Position numbers and translations under genes: made by a program
Shown: piece after piece, positions 43,063-53,400 of the stretch
Position numbering within the stretch: position 1 is the stretch's first letter
Layout: each line of letters opens with the position of its first letter
Notes under the pieces: generated by a model
Told to the model about the DNA's origin: nothing
The model's database searches: none
What the model saw: only the letters and a program-made list of their open reading frames with translations
Assembly (NCBI GenBank): GCA_018335755.1
Contig: JAGXRK010000063.1
Span: 62,001-126,000, forward strand
Origin: Ignavibacterium sp.
GTDB lineage: Bacteria > Bacteroidota > Ignavibacteria > Ignavibacteriales > Ignavibacteriaceae
Length of the DNA stretch: 64,000 nucleotides
Reading direction: 5' to 3'

Positions 43063-45857
43063 ATAAAAAATATAATGACAGAGTTTTTCACGTAATCTCA
43101 AACACTCACTGGGATCGTGAGTGGCGTTATCCATTTCAGCGCAACAGGCAAATGCTTGTTGATATGATTGATAAAGTTCTTGAGATACTTGATTCCGAAC
43201 CGGAATACAGGGCATTTCATCTTGATAGTCAATCAATTGTAATAAATGATTACCTTGAAGTTCGTCCACACAAAGAAGAACAAATAGTAAAACTTGTAAA
43301 AGAAAAAAGATTGTTCATTGGTCCGTGGTATGTTTTACCGGAACAGTTTCAGGTAGGTGGTGAAAATCTAATACGCAATCTTTTACTCGGACATAAAAAC
43401 AGTAAACTATATGGACGTGTTTCAAAAATTGGATACTCCCCTTTCTCGTGGGGACAAATTGGACAGCTGCCGCAAATCTATAAAGAGTTTGGTATTGAAC
43501 TGATAATGTTTTATCGCGGAGTGAATTCAATTGATTCACCTAAAGCAGAATTTTTATGGATAGGAGCTGATGGTACGGAAGCTGTTTCATCCCGCTTCTC
43601 TACTATGCCAAGATATAATTTTTATTTTTACATATATCGTCCGGTGGTTCATAATGAGTTCTTCTCTGATGTCGAATATAAATGGTCACGAGGCGGTGTT
43701 CCATTTCATTTTATTGATCAGCAATTAGCTGAAGAAGATTATTTTATTGTTGATCCTGTGGATGGATATTATCCTGAAAACATAAAAAAGCAGGTTGAAA
43801 CTATAATCAATGATCAGGTTGATGATTTTACAACACCGCACGTAATCTGGATGGAAGGACATGATTCAAGCGGTCCGAATATTAAAACTGTTCAGATAAT
43901 AAAAGACATTAAAATGATCTTTCCTGATATGAGTGTCGTTCATTCAACTCTAGAGGATTATGCTGAACTATTATTTGAAAGTGTTGATCTTAATTCTCTT
44001 AAAAAAGTTTACGGAGAAAGAAGAAGCTCTCAGTACGACAGACGAAGCGGAAATATGTATGGATATACAACTTCTGCAAGAATGTATCTCAAACAAAAAA
44101 ACTTTGAAGCTGAAAAGTGGACACAGTTTTATGTTGAGCCATTCACTGTCTTTTCATCCTTAACAGGAAGAGATATAAATGACGGCTACCTAGATAAAGC
44201 CTGGGAACTGATTATTCAGAACTCTTCTCACGATTCAATAGGCGGATGCAGTCTTGATCAGATTCACGATGATATGATGGATCGTTACAGACAGGCTATT
44301 GAGATTTCAAAAGGTGTGTTCGAAAGATCAGTGAAGTATATTGTTAAGAATCTTGATCTTCCGAAAGTAAGTGATGAAAATTTATTTCTCGTAGCTTTCA
44401 ATCCTAATAATTACTTAAGGAATGAAGTTGTTGAATGTTTTATTGATATTCCAAAAGAATTTGATAAAGGTGATTTTAACATTTTCGATCTGAACGGCAA
44501 TCTAATAGAAAAACAAACCTTAAGATTTAAGCCTTACCAGCCGGTAATTGAACAGCTAATTGATCGTCCAATGTACTTTGATATGATGCGTTATCATTGC
44601 TGTGTTGATTTGAAGAATGTACCGGAGTTTGGGTACAAATCATTTTGGCTGAAACCTGTTGAGACGTCAAAAGTCAGAGGTCAAAAGCTTGCCCTGAGCT
44701 TGTCGAAGGGTCAAAAGTTAAAAGATGGGTTAGCTAATAATAATATTATTGAAAATGATTTTCTGAAAATTAAAATCAAACCAAACGGCACGTTTGATCT
44801 CTTTGATAAAATAAATAAAAAAGATTTTAATGGACTTGGATATTTTTATGATGAAGGTGAAGCAGGACATGCGTGGATTAATGTTCCAACTAAACCGTTT
44901 ATAACTACATTAAAGAGTAAAGTAAAAATAATAATTATTCAAAATGGAGCACTAAGTGCTACAGTTAAGATCAGCCACAAAATAAAACTCCCGATAAATC
45001 TATCTGAACGGAAAAAGAATAATCCAAAATCTACTGCTGTAGATGTTGATTTATTTATAACCCTGAATAAAAACTCAAAGAGAGTCGAACTAAAAGTTCA
45101 TGTTAATAACACTGCTGAAAGTCACAGACTCAGAATAATGTTCCCAACAAATCTTGATGCGAACTTTCATTACGGTGAAGGACAATTTGATGTTGTAAGA
45201 AGATCTTCTCAAAGGCCTGATACAAAAGACTGGATCGAACAGCCAATGTATGATTATCCTCTGCATCATTTTGCAGATGTTACTGATGAAAAGCATGGTT
45301 TTGCTGTGTTAGTTGATGGTTTGAAAGAGTACGAATTACTTAATGATAAAAAGAAAACTCTCGCAGTTACTTTATTCCGTGGATTTGAATATATAATTGC
45401 TCCAAGTTCAAAACAGGATTATACCTACTTGAAAGGCAGTCAGTGCCTGGGTAAATCAAGTTATAGCCTGGCAATTTATCCACATAAAGGTGACTGGCAA
45501 TTTGGTGATGTTTATAAGGAAGCATTAAACTTCAACAATCATATTAGTCTTGTTCAAACGGGGAAAGCAAATGGTGAACTTCCTTCAGAATTATCTTTTA
45601 TGAAAGTTACTCCTGATGAACTGGTTTTTAGTGCATTGAAGAGATCGGAAGATGGTAATGGCTTTGTGCTGAGAGTTTATAATCCAACTGAAAAGGATGT
45701 TAAAGGTAAAGTAGAATTTTATAAATCAATATCCAAGGTTGAACAGGTGACTCTGGAAGAAATTTTTGTTAGAGAAATAAATTTGAATGATAAAAATAGT
45801 TTTACTGTTACATTAGCCAGGAAAAATATAGGAACATATAAAATAGTTTTTACTTAG
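43059..45857 (+). CDS. Glycoside hydrolase family 38 (alpha-mannosidase-like) protein lacking the nucleophile Asp
   Basis: This 932-aa cytosolic-looking protein (no signal peptide) has a GH38 N-terminal barrel with SNTHWDREW (zinc ligands His17 and Asp19), the LDSQSIVINDYLEV region, GPWYVLPEQF and NSSHDSIGGC (third ligand, His391). The C-terminal GH38 beta-sandwich domains follow. In GH38 enzymes the nucleophile, which is also the fourth zinc ligand, sits in G-Y-x-P-D-S-F-G. Here the segment reads GYSPFSWGQIGQLPQI, with Phe129 at the Asp position. A dispersed repeat adds about 25 residues near 540-560 (LALSLSKG). Activity as an ordinary alpha-mannosidase is doubtful. It overlaps the HAD gene by four bases. 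Confidence 0.82.
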   Translation: MNKKYNDRVFHVISNTHWDREWRYPFQRNRQMLVDMIDKVLEILDSEPEYRAFHLDSQSIVINDYLEVRPHKEEQIVKLVKEKRLFIGPWYVLPEQFQVGGENLIRNLLLGHKNSKLYGRVSKIGYSPFSWGQIGQLPQIYKEFGIELIMFYRGVNSIDSPKAEFLWIGADGTEAVSSRFSTMPRYNFYFYIYRPVVHNEFFSDVEYKWSRGGVPFHFIDQQLAEEDYFIVDPVDGYYPENIKKQVETIINDQVDDFTTPHVIWMEGHDSSGPNIKTVQIIKDIKMIFPDMSVVHSTLEDYAELLFESVDLNSLKKVYGERRSSQYDRRSGNMYGYTTSARMYLKQKNFEAEKWTQFYVEPFTVFSSLTGRDINDGYLDKAWELIIQNSSHDSIGGCSLDQIHDDMMDRYRQAIEISKGVFERSVKYIVKNLDLPKVSDENLFLVAFNPNNYLRNEVVECFIDIPKEFDKGDFNIFDLNGNLIEKQTLRFKPYQPVIEQLIDRPMYFDMMRYHCCVDLKNVPEFGYKSFWLKPVETSKVRGQKLALSLSKGQKLKDGLANNNIIENDFLKIKIKPNGTFDLFDKINKKDFNGLGYFYDEGEAGHAWINVPTKPFITTLKSKVKIIIIQNGALSATVKISHKIKLPINLSERKKNNPKSTAVDVDLFITLNKNSKRVELKVHVNNTAESHRLRIMFPTNLDANFHYGEGQFDVVRRSSQRPDTKDWIEQPMYDYPLHHFADVTDEKHGFAVLVDGLKEYELLNDKKKTLAVTLFRGFEYIIAPSSKQDYTYLKGSQCLGKSSYSLAIYPHKGDWQFGDVYKEALNFNNHISLVQTGKANGELPSELSFMKVTPDELVFSALKRSEDGNGFVLRVYNPTEKDVKGKVEFYKSISKVEQVTLEEIFVREINLNDKNSFTVTLARKNIGTYKIVFT
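44664..44730. repeat. Dispersed repeat in frame within the GH38 gene
   Basis: GTCAAAAG occurs three times around the core AGCTTGCCCTGAGCTTGTCG at 44687-44706, followed by AAGGG, a well-known dispersed palindromic core (CCCTTCGACAAGCTCAGGGC in the other direction). It keeps the reading frame and encodes the spurious-looking stretch KVRGQKLALSLSKGQKLKD. A related core lies at 48456-48480. Confidence 0.75.
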
Positions 45858-45935
45858 TGTTTCTTGGTGTCCTTTGTGCCTTAGTGGTAAATCCTTTCAC
45901 CACTCAGACACTAAGAGAACTTAGGTTCACTTAGA
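45856..45935. repeat. TTAGTGTTTCTT...ACACTAAGA palindromic repeat
   Basis: The gap between the GH38 and GH94-like genes is an imperfect long palindrome: GTGTTTCTTGGTGTCCTTTG and CCTTAGTGGT on the left, ACCACT and GACACTAAGAGAACTTAGG on the right. This is a separate dispersed-repeat family from those at 34657 and 41527. No gene lies in it. Confidence 0.7.
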
Positions 45936-45961
45936 ATGAATAAATTCAGAAAGATGACATT

Positions 45962-48367
45962 ATGATAAAAAATAAATACGGTTATTTCACAAAAGACGGA
46001 AGAGAATTTGTAATTACCGATCCCAAAACTCCGCGCCCGTGGTTTAATTATATGTGGAATGAAAGTTACGCGGGTTTGATTTCTCACACAGCCGGCGGAT
46101 TCAGTTATCTTGAAACTCCGCGTGATAACAGATTGACAAGAATGCGTTACAACTGCTTGCCATGGGATCGCCCCGGTAGATATATAATTGTTAAGGATGC
46201 AGATTCAGGTAAATACTGGTCTTTAAGCTGGGCTCCAACAATCGATAAAAAATACGATAAGTATGAATGCAGACACGGACAGGGCTACACAACAATTATT
46301 ACTGAGAAAAATAAAATCCGTGGAGAAATAACTTATTTTGTTCCAACTGATTTGAACGGAGAAATCTGGAAAGTTAAACTCACAAATCTTTCAAACGAAA
46401 AAAGAAAACTTGAAATATATTCCTTTACTGAAATTCTGATGGGCAATGCTTTGAATGATATTATCAATCAGCCGAATGATAAACATTTTACTGATATTAA
46501 GTTTGATGAGAAAAATGAAACACTTGTCTGCACACGCCGTTACTGGGTACTGAATAAAAAAGTTTCCGTTGCGCAGCCAAACATTGACTGGAGATATAAC
46601 TTATTATTCACAACTACACTCCCTGTAAGCGGATTTGATGGAAGTCTTGATAACTTTATCGGTAAATGGCGATCTGAATCAAATCCAATTTCCATTGAAA
46701 CCGGAAAAATGAGAAATACAGAAATAACCGCAGGCGATCCTGTTGCCGCACTTCAATCTAAAATCACACTGGATAAAAAATCCGAAATTGAATTTGCAGT
46801 TATCATGGCTGTTGTTCCAAAAGAAGAAAAAAATCCTTTTAGTGCAATTAAAATAAATGAACTAAAAAAACTTAAGACCATCAATAAAAACCTTGATGAT
46901 CTAAAAAAGAACTGGGCTGATTATTTCAGCAACTTCAAAGTAAATACTCCGGATCCAAAATTTAATTTATCACTCAATGTCTGGAATCAGTATCAGGCAG
47001 CAGTTACTTTTGATATGGCACGTAACTCCGGTTATTATCACGGTGGATTGTTATTCGGAACCGGAATGCGGGATCAGTTTCAGGATATTCTTGGTATGGT
47101 AATCTCTCATCCTGATCGTGTAAGAAAAAGATTACTCAATGCTTTGAGATTTCAATTCAAAGATGGATCAACGCTTCATAATTATTTTAAGATTACGGAG
47201 TGGGGGGAAAAAACAAATCACTCCGATACTCCATTGTGGATTCCTTTCGGAATGGTTGAATACTTAAATGAAACTGCGGATTTCTCTATTCTCGATGAAG
47301 TTGTTGCATTTTATGATGATGGTGAAGCATCAGTCTATGATCATATGAAACGTGCAATTGATTTTGCAATTTCTGCTTGTACTGAACGCGGTATTCCAAA
47401 AATTATGAACGGCGATTGGAATGATACTCTGGATCATATTGGACCAAAAGGAAAAGGAGAAACAGTTTGGGGCGCATTCTTTCTCGGTTATGTGATCAGA
47501 AAAACTTTTGAATTACTTGAACACAAGCAGGATTACTCCACTCTTGAGAGATGGAAAAGTAAATACGAGGAGTTAAGAAAAGTTATTGATGAAAATTGCT
47601 GGGATGGCAAATGGTATCTTCGTGCATTCAGAGATGACGGAAGTGAAGTTGGTTCATCTAAACATAAACAAGGAAAGATATTTGTTAATGCACAAAGCTG
47701 GTCCGTTATTTCCGGATTAGCTCCGGTAGAAAAAGCACAAGCTGCAATGAAATCCGGTAAAAAATATTTAACAACTCCGTATGGAATGCAGATCGTTTAT
47801 CCATCCTACACAGAAGTTGAGGATAATACCGGATTGATCAGCCGCTGCGTTCCGGGTAAAAAAGAAAACGGCGCAGTTTTCAATCACGCTTCCTCCTGGT
47901 TTGTTTTGGCTTCGATAATGAATGATGATATTGATTTTGCTTATGAAACTTATTCCAAAATGCTTCCGACAAATTCTTCAAAGAATATTGACAGATATGA
48001 AGTTGAACCTTATGTTTTTGCGGAGTATATCACAAGTCCTGATCACGAAACTGAAAATCAGGCAAGCCATAGCTGGTTAACAGGCACAGCAGTATGGATG
48101 TTAAGAATTGGAATGGATTATATCTGCGGATTCAGAACATCTTTGAAAGGATTGATTATAAATCCAAATATTCCTTCTAAGTGGAAATCATTTTCTGCCC
48201 ACAGGAATTTCAGAGGAAAAAGAATTAATTTGAAAGTAGAAAACCCTAAAGGAAAATATTCCGGGATCAATTTGATTGAAGTAAATGGAAATAAAGTTGA
48301 TTCTAACTTTATTAATCCTGAAGATTTTTCTGAAAAGGAAATTAATGTAAGAATAGTTTTAAGTTAA
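45962..48367 (+). CDS. GH94-family-like carbohydrate phosphorylase (cellobiose/chitobiose phosphorylase type)
   Basis: This 801-aa protein has the GH94 plan: an N-terminal beta-sandwich (about 1-280, starting YGYFTKDGREFVITDPKTPR) and an (alpha/alpha)6 barrel (about 320-720). Barrel motifs are GTGMRDQFQDILGM, the general-acid region NGDWND (residues 483-488), G-K-I-F-V-N-A-Q-S-W, PYGMQIVYPSYTEVEDNTG and FNHASSWFVLAS. No signal peptide is present, so it acts in the cytosol. GH94 enzymes split beta-linked disaccharides with phosphate to give a sugar 1-phosphate. Which disaccharide is not visible, though NanE and NAGPA nearby suggest a GlcNAc- or mannose-containing one (inference). Confidence 0.85.
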   Translation: MIKNKYGYFTKDGREFVITDPKTPRPWFNYMWNESYAGLISHTAGGFSYLETPRDNRLTRMRYNCLPWDRPGRYIIVKDADSGKYWSLSWAPTIDKKYDKYECRHGQGYTTIITEKNKIRGEITYFVPTDLNGEIWKVKLTNLSNEKRKLEIYSFTEILMGNALNDIINQPNDKHFTDIKFDEKNETLVCTRRYWVLNKKVSVAQPNIDWRYNLLFTTTLPVSGFDGSLDNFIGKWRSESNPISIETGKMRNTEITAGDPVAALQSKITLDKKSEIEFAVIMAVVPKEEKNPFSAIKINELKKLKTINKNLDDLKKNWADYFSNFKVNTPDPKFNLSLNVWNQYQAAVTFDMARNSGYYHGGLLFGTGMRDQFQDILGMVISHPDRVRKRLLNALRFQFKDGSTLHNYFKITEWGEKTNHSDTPLWIPFGMVEYLNETADFSILDEVVAFYDDGEASVYDHMKRAIDFAISACTERGIPKIMNGDWNDTLDHIGPKGKGETVWGAFFLGYVIRKTFELLEHKQDYSTLERWKSKYEELRKVIDENCWDGKWYLRAFRDDGSEVGSSKHKQGKIFVNAQSWSVISGLAPVEKAQAAMKSGKKYLTTPYGMQIVYPSYTEVEDNTGLISRCVPGKKENGAVFNHASSWFVLASIMNDDIDFAYETYSKMLPTNSSKNIDRYEVEPYVFAEYITSPDHETENQASHSWLTGTAVWMLRIGMDYICGFRTSLKGLIINPNIPSKWKSFSAHRNFRGKRINLKVENPKGKYSGINLIEVNGNKVDSNFINPEDFSEKEINVRIVLS

Positions 48368-48408
48368 TTTTAAATGTCTATTCCACAGAAAAGGGAATCT
48401 AATTTTGT

Positions 48409-48483
48409 TGTTTCAGCCTGAGCTTGTCCAAGGCTGATTGAATTTTGATATAATATCACACTTCGACAGGCTCAGTGTGACAT
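48409..48483. repeat. TCACACT/AGTGTGA and TCAGCC/GGCTGA hairpin pair
   Basis: TCAGCC...GGCTGA (48413-48437, loop containing TGAGCTTGTCC) and a perfect TCACACT-TCGACAGGCTC-AGTGTGA (48456-48480) make a two-hairpin element. It is related in core (GAGCTTGTC / GACAGGCTC) to the repeat inside the GH38 gene. It ends 8 bases before the ribosome site of the next gene. Confidence 0.75.
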
Positions 48484-48498
48484 CTATTCGGAGTACTT

Positions 48499-50145
48499 AT
48501 GAAAAAAATATTACTTTTTTTGGTTGTGTTTACAACTGCGTCTTTCTCGCAAATAGCCTGGACGGAGATAACATCAAATTATACACTTCCTGCTGGAATA
48601 AAAATCTTTAGCGGTGAACGTGCTTCTCCGATATTAAAAATCTTTTATATCGATGTTGATATGAACAATCCTGATCTGGTCATTCATCCATATATTAGTT
48701 CAACAAACAGAACTATAAACAATTTTGTTCCTTTAGTTGGAGCTTATGCAGGAGTTAACGGTGGATTTTTCGGCGGTACGAGTTCATTCTCTGCAGTTGT
48801 TTATCCCTACGAAGTGAAAGCGCAAAATGTTGCTTCTGTAACCCGTAACAGCCAATCATATCCGGTTATCAGAAGTTTCTTCGGAATGAATTTCGACAGA
48901 ACATTTAACGTTGAATGGATTTATCATTACGGTAATAATGTTTCTAATATTTATCGTTTTGATTCGCCAATGCCTTATACAAATAATCAGCCTAATCCAT
49001 TGCCTGCCCCTGTGCAATCAGCCGGAATTGTTTATGAGAATTTATTAGTTGGTATTGGTGGAGCGCCTACTCTGGTAAAAGATGGTCAGGTTAATGTAAC
49101 ATATAATGAAGAAATTATGTGGGGCAGCGGAGTTGGTTATGATAATCGCGATCCAAGAACCGCAGTCGGTTATACTGCAGACAATCACGTTATAATGATT
49201 GTCGCTGATGGACGTCAGGTTGCGAGTCAGGGAGTTGGACTTCCGGAATTAGCACAAATAATGATTGACCTTGGATGTGTTAAGGCAATAAATCTTGATG
49301 GCGGTGGTTCGACACAAATGGCTGCAGGAAATCAACTTGTTAATACACCATCTGAGTCAAGAGCAGTTCCAACAATACTAACAGTAACGCATAAAGATTC
49401 ATTAAAACTTCCAGCTGTTCCGCAATTTGAGAAAATAATTGATACGGGAGACCCTGAATGCAGTCTAATTGGAAGCGGATGGTTTCCTTCAGCAAATCCT
49501 GGTTTCTGGGGTAACACACAGGCACAATTAAATCCGGTTGGTGATGGAAGTGCTTATGCAGAGTTTGCTCTTGGATTAGCTGCAACTGCAATCTACGAAG
49601 TTTATGGATGGTGGGTATCCTCATCAAACAGATGCACGGATACTCCCTTTATAATCAGGCATAAAAATGGTACAGATACAGTGCGGGTTAATCAGATACA
49701 GAATGGTTCTATTTGGAAACTGATTGGCACTTATCAATTCTCACAGGATACATCACAAAAAGTTTTTATATCTAATGCAGGAACAGCCGGCAGTTCAGCA
49801 ACTTATGTAGTTGCAGATGCTATAAGGTTAATTTCTTATGATCCCGTTACAACTGTAAAAGAAGAGAGTAACATTATCCCGGAAGGATTTATGTTATATC
49901 AGAATTACCCGAATCCATTTAATCCAAGCACTAAAATCAGTTGGCAGTCCCCGGCATCAAGTTGGCAAGTTCTTAAAGTTTATGATGTATTAGGTAATGA
50001 AGTAACAACCCTTGTAAATGAATACAAACCAGCGGGATATTATGAAATTGAATTTGATGCATCCAATATTTCAAGCGGAGTTTATTTTATCAACTTAAAT
50101 GCCGGAATATATCATTCAACAAAAAAAATGGTTTTACTCCGATAA
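48499..50145 (+). CDS. Secreted phosphodiester glycosidase (NAGPA-type) with golvesin-like and T9SS domains
   Basis: This 548-aa protein has a signal peptide (1-18), a phosphodiester-glycosidase/NAGPA domain (about 20-300) with V-N-G-G-F-F near 92-97, R-T-A-V-G-Y, I-V-A-D-G-R and N-L-D-G-G-G-S-T-Q-M, a golvesin-like domain (about 310-450) as in the GH10-like proteins, and a T9SS type A domain (about 465-548). NAGPA removes GlcNAc linked through a phosphodiester to mannose, and bacterial relatives act on similar capped sugars. A strong GGAG precedes the ATG. It is the surface-exposed enzyme of the plus-strand locus. Confidence 0.85.
   Translation: MKKILLFLVVFTTASFSQIAWTEITSNYTLPAGIKIFSGERASPILKIFYIDVDMNNPDLVIHPYISSTNRTINNFVPLVGAYAGVNGGFFGGTSSFSAVVYPYEVKAQNVASVTRNSQSYPVIRSFFGMNFDRTFNVEWIYHYGNNVSNIYRFDSPMPYTNNQPNPLPAPVQSAGIVYENLLVGIGGAPTLVKDGQVNVTYNEEIMWGSGVGYDNRDPRTAVGYTADNHVIMIVADGRQVASQGVGLPELAQIMIDLGCVKAINLDGGGSTQMAAGNQLVNTPSESRAVPTILTVTHKDSLKLPAVPQFEKIIDTGDPECSLIGSGWFPSANPGFWGNTQAQLNPVGDGSAYAEFALGLAATAIYEVYGWWVSSSNRCTDTPFIIRHKNGTDTVRVNQIQNGSIWKLIGTYQFSQDTSQKVFISNAGTAGSSATYVVADAIRLISYDPVTTVKEESNIIPEGFMLYQNYPNPFNPSTKISWQSPASSWQVLKVYDVLGNEVTTLVNEYKPAGYYEIEFDASNISSGVYFINLNAGIYHSTKKMVLLR
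49939..49969. repeat. AGTTGGCAGT pair in the T9SS domain
   Basis: AGTTGGCAGT (49939-49948) and a second AGTTGGCAAGT about 10 bases on encode W-Q-S-P-A-S-S-W-Q in the same sorting-domain loop that carries ACTGCCAACT repeats in the gene at 21008. Confidence 0.5.
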
Positions 50146-50314
50146 ACATTGAATAATTTGAAAATAATTCATTTTATCAATATTAATTATTCGCTGCGAA
50201 CAGAATTGGGATGTAAAAACTATGAATAAATTCGGCATTAAATCTTCATTACGTCTGGATTTGTTAATTGAAATTTTATAAGTTAGTATAGCTTAATACT
50301 AAGAATAATTTCCT

Positions 50315-50404
50315 ATGCAAACATTTCTAAAACAGGCCTTATTAATTTGTTTAATCATTCCTAATTCAATTCACAATAATAATTTAAATGAGAGGTTAGT
50401 ATGA
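50315..50404 (+). CDS. Possible 29-aa leader peptide
   Basis: A 29-codon frame starts at ATG 50315 and ends in TGA overlapping the ATG of the large T9SS gene (ATGA). It encodes a short hydrophobic segment (MQTFLKQALLICLIIP) followed by an Asn-rich tail. It has no clear Shine-Dalgarno, and the rest of the 255-base gap (50146-50314) shows nothing I can name. The overlap may be chance. Confidence 0.22.
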   Translation: MQTFLKQALLICLIIPNSIHNNNLNERLV

Positions 50405-53400
50405 AAAAACTAATGTACTTTCTTGTCCTTGTTCTTTTTACTGCGAGTTTAGGATACTCGCAAGTCACAACGCTATGGGAGAATTCCGCGGCTACATCCA
50501 ATCTACCGGCATGGTTTACTACTGGAAACGGTGAAAGAGGATTGGCTTATGGTTCAGTCGCCGGAAATGACAGAGTTTATATTGTCTCGCGCAACAGCAC
50601 ATTTGGAAATAATATTTATATATATAATGCAACAAATGGTGATTCAGTAGGATTATTAAATAATACTGGTATCTCCGGAGGGTTATTTATTATAAATGAT
50701 GTTGAGGTATCCTCAAACGGTGTTATATTCGTTAGTAATATGACTACTGATGCAAGTGGCGCTACTAATCCCTTTAAAGTTTACAGATATGATGCAGAAA
50801 CGGATATACCGGTTACTGTGATTAGTTATAATACAACCGGAGTTGTACGTCTAGGAGATAAATTTACTGTTACAGGTTCTACTGCAGATAATTCGGTTAC
50901 TATTTGGGCTGCGTCAGGAAACACCAAAGAACTATATAAGTTTACAACTACTGATAATGGACTTACATTTACGCCAACTATAATCCAACTTCCAAGTTTG
51001 GGAACAGTAAGCTTGGGAAGTGCGGCGGTTGGTCCATTGCCAAACGGTGACTTTTATTACAATGCCGGTGGACAACCCGCTCAGAAATTTTTAGCTGATG
51101 GAACTGTAATTGATACAGTATCTACTGGTATTATTGCTACGGGAACTAATGCTATCAGATTTATGAGTACGCCAACTACAGATGAATTCTTCGCCACTTA
51201 TGCTTATGGACCTACTAATGAAACAGGTAGAATAGTAAAAATACCTGGTGGAGATTTAAACTTAGCAGAATTAGTCGGTGTTACACCAATTTTAGGTACA
51301 AATAGTAATGCTGGCGGAACTGGTGATTTATCAATCCAATTGGTATCACCATTTATTTACAATGTTTATGTACTTGGAACAAATAATGGTTTCGGCGCTT
51401 ATCAGGTTGATTTGAGAACACCACTAGCTGGCGATTATTATATTCCTCAAGGTGCTAATCCTCAGGGATTTCCTACATTAGCTGATGCAGTCGCATCATT
51501 AAATGTCAATGGAGCTTTAGGAACAGTAAATTTCTTACTAGATGCTGATACATTAAGAGAGAATACATTTACTTTTGATGCGGATTTATCGGTTGACAAT
51601 AATGTAGTTATTAAACCCGCACCTGGTAGAGACGTTGTTCTTTTTGTTACTGCCGGACCTAGTCAGGGTAACGGTATCCAGATGATTGGATTTAATAAAG
51701 GTTACGTTACATTTGATGGTAGCAATGATGGTTCAAACAGTAGAAATCTTACTATATCAACAGAACAAGATGCAGTTGCCGTACCTTTTGGTTTAAATAA
51801 TGCAAATGCAGATACGGTTGCACTCAAAAATCTAATGATTAAGAATATTGTTGATGTACCGTTAAACTTCAGATATGGTGCTGTAATTAATGATGTTGGT
51901 GGCGTATTTGGATTCCATGTAGAAAATTGCCAGATTGGTACTCCTGAAAAACCTGTACGTCGAGATGGTCTTGCTCCTTGGGGCGGTGGTGCAACTCCTA
52001 ATAGTTTTACTTTCCTAAATAATGAAATTTACGCCGGAGTACGTGGTATAACCACAATTTATCTCATAGATAGTGAGATCCGTGGTAACACAATTAATTT
52101 GATCCCGACAGGACTAACTGGTGGAACTGATGCTTATAATCATGGAATATATATTACTGGAGGCCAGGGCTCTATAGATATAAATGAAAACGTGATTAAT
52201 TGTCTGACTAAAACAACAAACGCTTCTTCCTATATGATAGGAATCGCATTTGCAGGTAATTCAGAAGGTGGTACAGATTGGATTAATATTTTTAATAATA
52301 TGATCAATATTGGCGCAGCAGATGAAACGCGCTCTACTTATGGTATTGGTCTTCGCTCATCATTACCTATGGGAAATCTTAAAATATACCATAATACTAT
52401 TGTTACTAATGATAATGCATCAACCTTGGTCAGCTACGGAGTTGGAAATCATACTAACGGTACAGGCGCAGTTAATATAGATCTCAAGAATAATATTATT
52501 ATAAATAATCATAACGGTAATACCGGATCCTCCGTAATTGGTTTAATTCCTGCAACATCCGTGCTTGTTTCAGATTATAATAATCTTTACTCTACTCAGA
52601 ATCTTGTTAACTTTACTGGAACATTATATGCAGATCTAACAGCATGGCAAGCAACCTCTCAAGATTTGAATTCTGTCAGTAAGTTGGTCAATTTTGTTTC
52701 AGCTACTGATCTCCATTTAACCGGTGCATCTATAGGAGATTTTGATCTTGCAGGTACCGGAATGACTGAAGTTCCTTTTGATATTGATGGTGATTTGAGA
52801 GATGCTAACTTCCCTTATATGGGTGCAGATGAAGGTAATATACCGCTTGGTGTTATTACAATAGCCGAAGCAAGAGAAGATCTTAACGGCGATTTGATTC
52901 CGGACAGACTAGGTCAGGTTGTTACTATTCAGGGTGTTGTAATTTCACCAAATTATCAAACTACTAATCATTCTTATTATATCTGGGATGGTACAGCAGG
53001 TATAACTGAAATACTGTTTGGAACAACTAATCCTGTTCTTAACCTAGGCGATCTTGTTAGTATTACAGGCGAAATTGGACAATTCAGAGGTTTAACTCAG
53101 ATACAGCCTGCAGCCTCTTCAAATATTACTTTCCTTAGCGCTGGAAATCCGGTGCCTGGTCCAGTTGTTTTATCCATAGCAGACTACATGGCTGATCCGG
53201 AAGCATATGAAGGAACTTTAGTTGGATTTATTGCAGTTAATAAAGTCAGCGGCACGTGGCCTTCACCCGGTGGAAGTGCAACCATTAAGGTAACCGATGG
53301 AACTGATACTGTTGATATAAGAATTGACTCAGATACCGATCTTGATGATAATCCTGAACCAGTTTGGCCAGCAGACCTCTTAGGTTTAGGTTCTCAATTT

